From Streptomyces omiyaensis (lineage in GTDB: Bacteria; Actinomycetota; Actinomycetes; Streptomycetales; Streptomycetaceae), in the NCBI RefSeq assembly GCF_014650895.1, contig NZ_BMVV01000036.1:1-53144 (forward strand): 53,144 nucleotides of DNA, given 5' to 3'. Position 1 is the stretch's first letter; every line of letters begins with the position of its first letter. Under the pieces are notes generated by a model that made no database searches, was not told the origin of the DNA, and saw only the letters and a list, made by a program, of their open reading frames with translations. Made by a program: the position numbers and the translations under genes. Below, piece by piece: positions 52,981 through 53,144 of this stretch.

Positions 52981-53144
52981 CCCGTCGCTGCGCTTTTCGT
53001 GGCTGGAGCGCAGCGGAGGCCACGGGCCGGCTGGAGGCCGGCCCCGGCCCGCAACGCGGGCCGGATGCCCTGCGGTTGGGCGGCGGGCGCGGAGCGCGTG
53101 CCGCCGGCGGTGAGCGAAGCGAGCCGCTCCGCTCACGCGGAGCG
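52981..53144. repeat. Right telomere: packed palindromes
   Basis: Perfect or near-perfect palindromes from the end inward: CGCTCCGC(TCAC)GCGGAGCG at 53125-53144; TGAGCG...CGCTCA about 53111-53136; CCGCCGGCGG at 53101; CCGGCCCGC(AAC)GCGGGCCGG 53044-53064; GGGCCGGC(TGGAG)GCCGGCCC 53024-53044; CGCTGCGCT...AGCGCAGCG 52986-53015. A close succession of hairpins at a replicon end is the hallmark of Streptomyces telomeres, whose 3' overhangs fold. The outermost sequence differs from the archetypal CCCGCGGAGCGGG start, so a non-archetypal or incomplete end is likely. Confidence 0.75.

Overview
The window reads as the right end of a Streptomyces-type linear replicon, most likely a conjugative linear plasmid. 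The evidence is very high GC with strong third-position GC bias, a tap-tpg pair (telomere-associated protein and terminal protein), a second tpg paralogue, WhiB/GntR/XRE regulators, an FtsK-like TraB transfer ATPase, and a last ~165 bp packed with short perfect palindromes, as expected of a telomere. I see no rRNA, CRISPR array or complete tRNA.

Layout. (a) 1-1300: end of a Tn554-like recombinase set (tyrosine recombinase plus DUF6262 partner). (b) 1338-2937: divergent small regulatory genes around three 13-bp-phased repeats, with a GIY-YIG/HTH protein. (c) 3238-15697: one long leftward conjugation block: Zn-finger and small membrane proteins, DUF6197 protein, TraB-like translocase, two paralogous surface-type proteins, Spd-like membrane proteins, a coiled-coil DUF2637 protein, a WhiB protein with a coupled 27-codon ORF, and a candidate clt transfer site. 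(d) 16042-20453: rightward regulatory and metabolic block: GntR, P-loop kinase, XRE-TPR regulator, a split RibD pair (reductase and deaminase), and a stand-alone HTH resembling the Tap N-terminus. (e) 20454-24890: replication module: a ~1-kb non-coding region with a 16-bp palindrome, an array of hairpins, 9-bp iterons and a perfect Streptomyces DnaA box, followed by an 862-aa replication protein and a translationally coupled DciA-like helicase loader.

(f) 25015-34513: accessory region with an NYN ribonuclease downstream of a promoter-hairpin-terminator unit, a STAND NTPase, a protein made of two fused zeta-toxin kinases, and a RAMA-domain protein. (g) 34733-41120: an unusual island with two paralogous SAM methyltransferases, an archaeal-like nucleotidyltransferase and an APH-type kinase on one strand, and a histidine phosphatase and a class I tRNA-ligase-like Zn protein on the other, flanked by a GntR regulator with two identical operators. 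This is the best candidate for an undescribed pathway. (h) 41218-53144: telomere region: tap, tpg, DUF6292 and DUF6300 proteins, second tpg, a putative toxin-antitoxin pair, an endonuclease VII-type HNH protein, a pair of winged-helix replication-type genes and the terminal palindromes.

How it fits together: the internal origin (Rep, DciA, DnaA box) starts replication, Tap/Tpg patch the ends, the leftward operon moves the element between mycelia, and the central accessory genes look like maintenance, defence or metabolite functions. Functions rest on motifs and context read by eye; no database search was possible.
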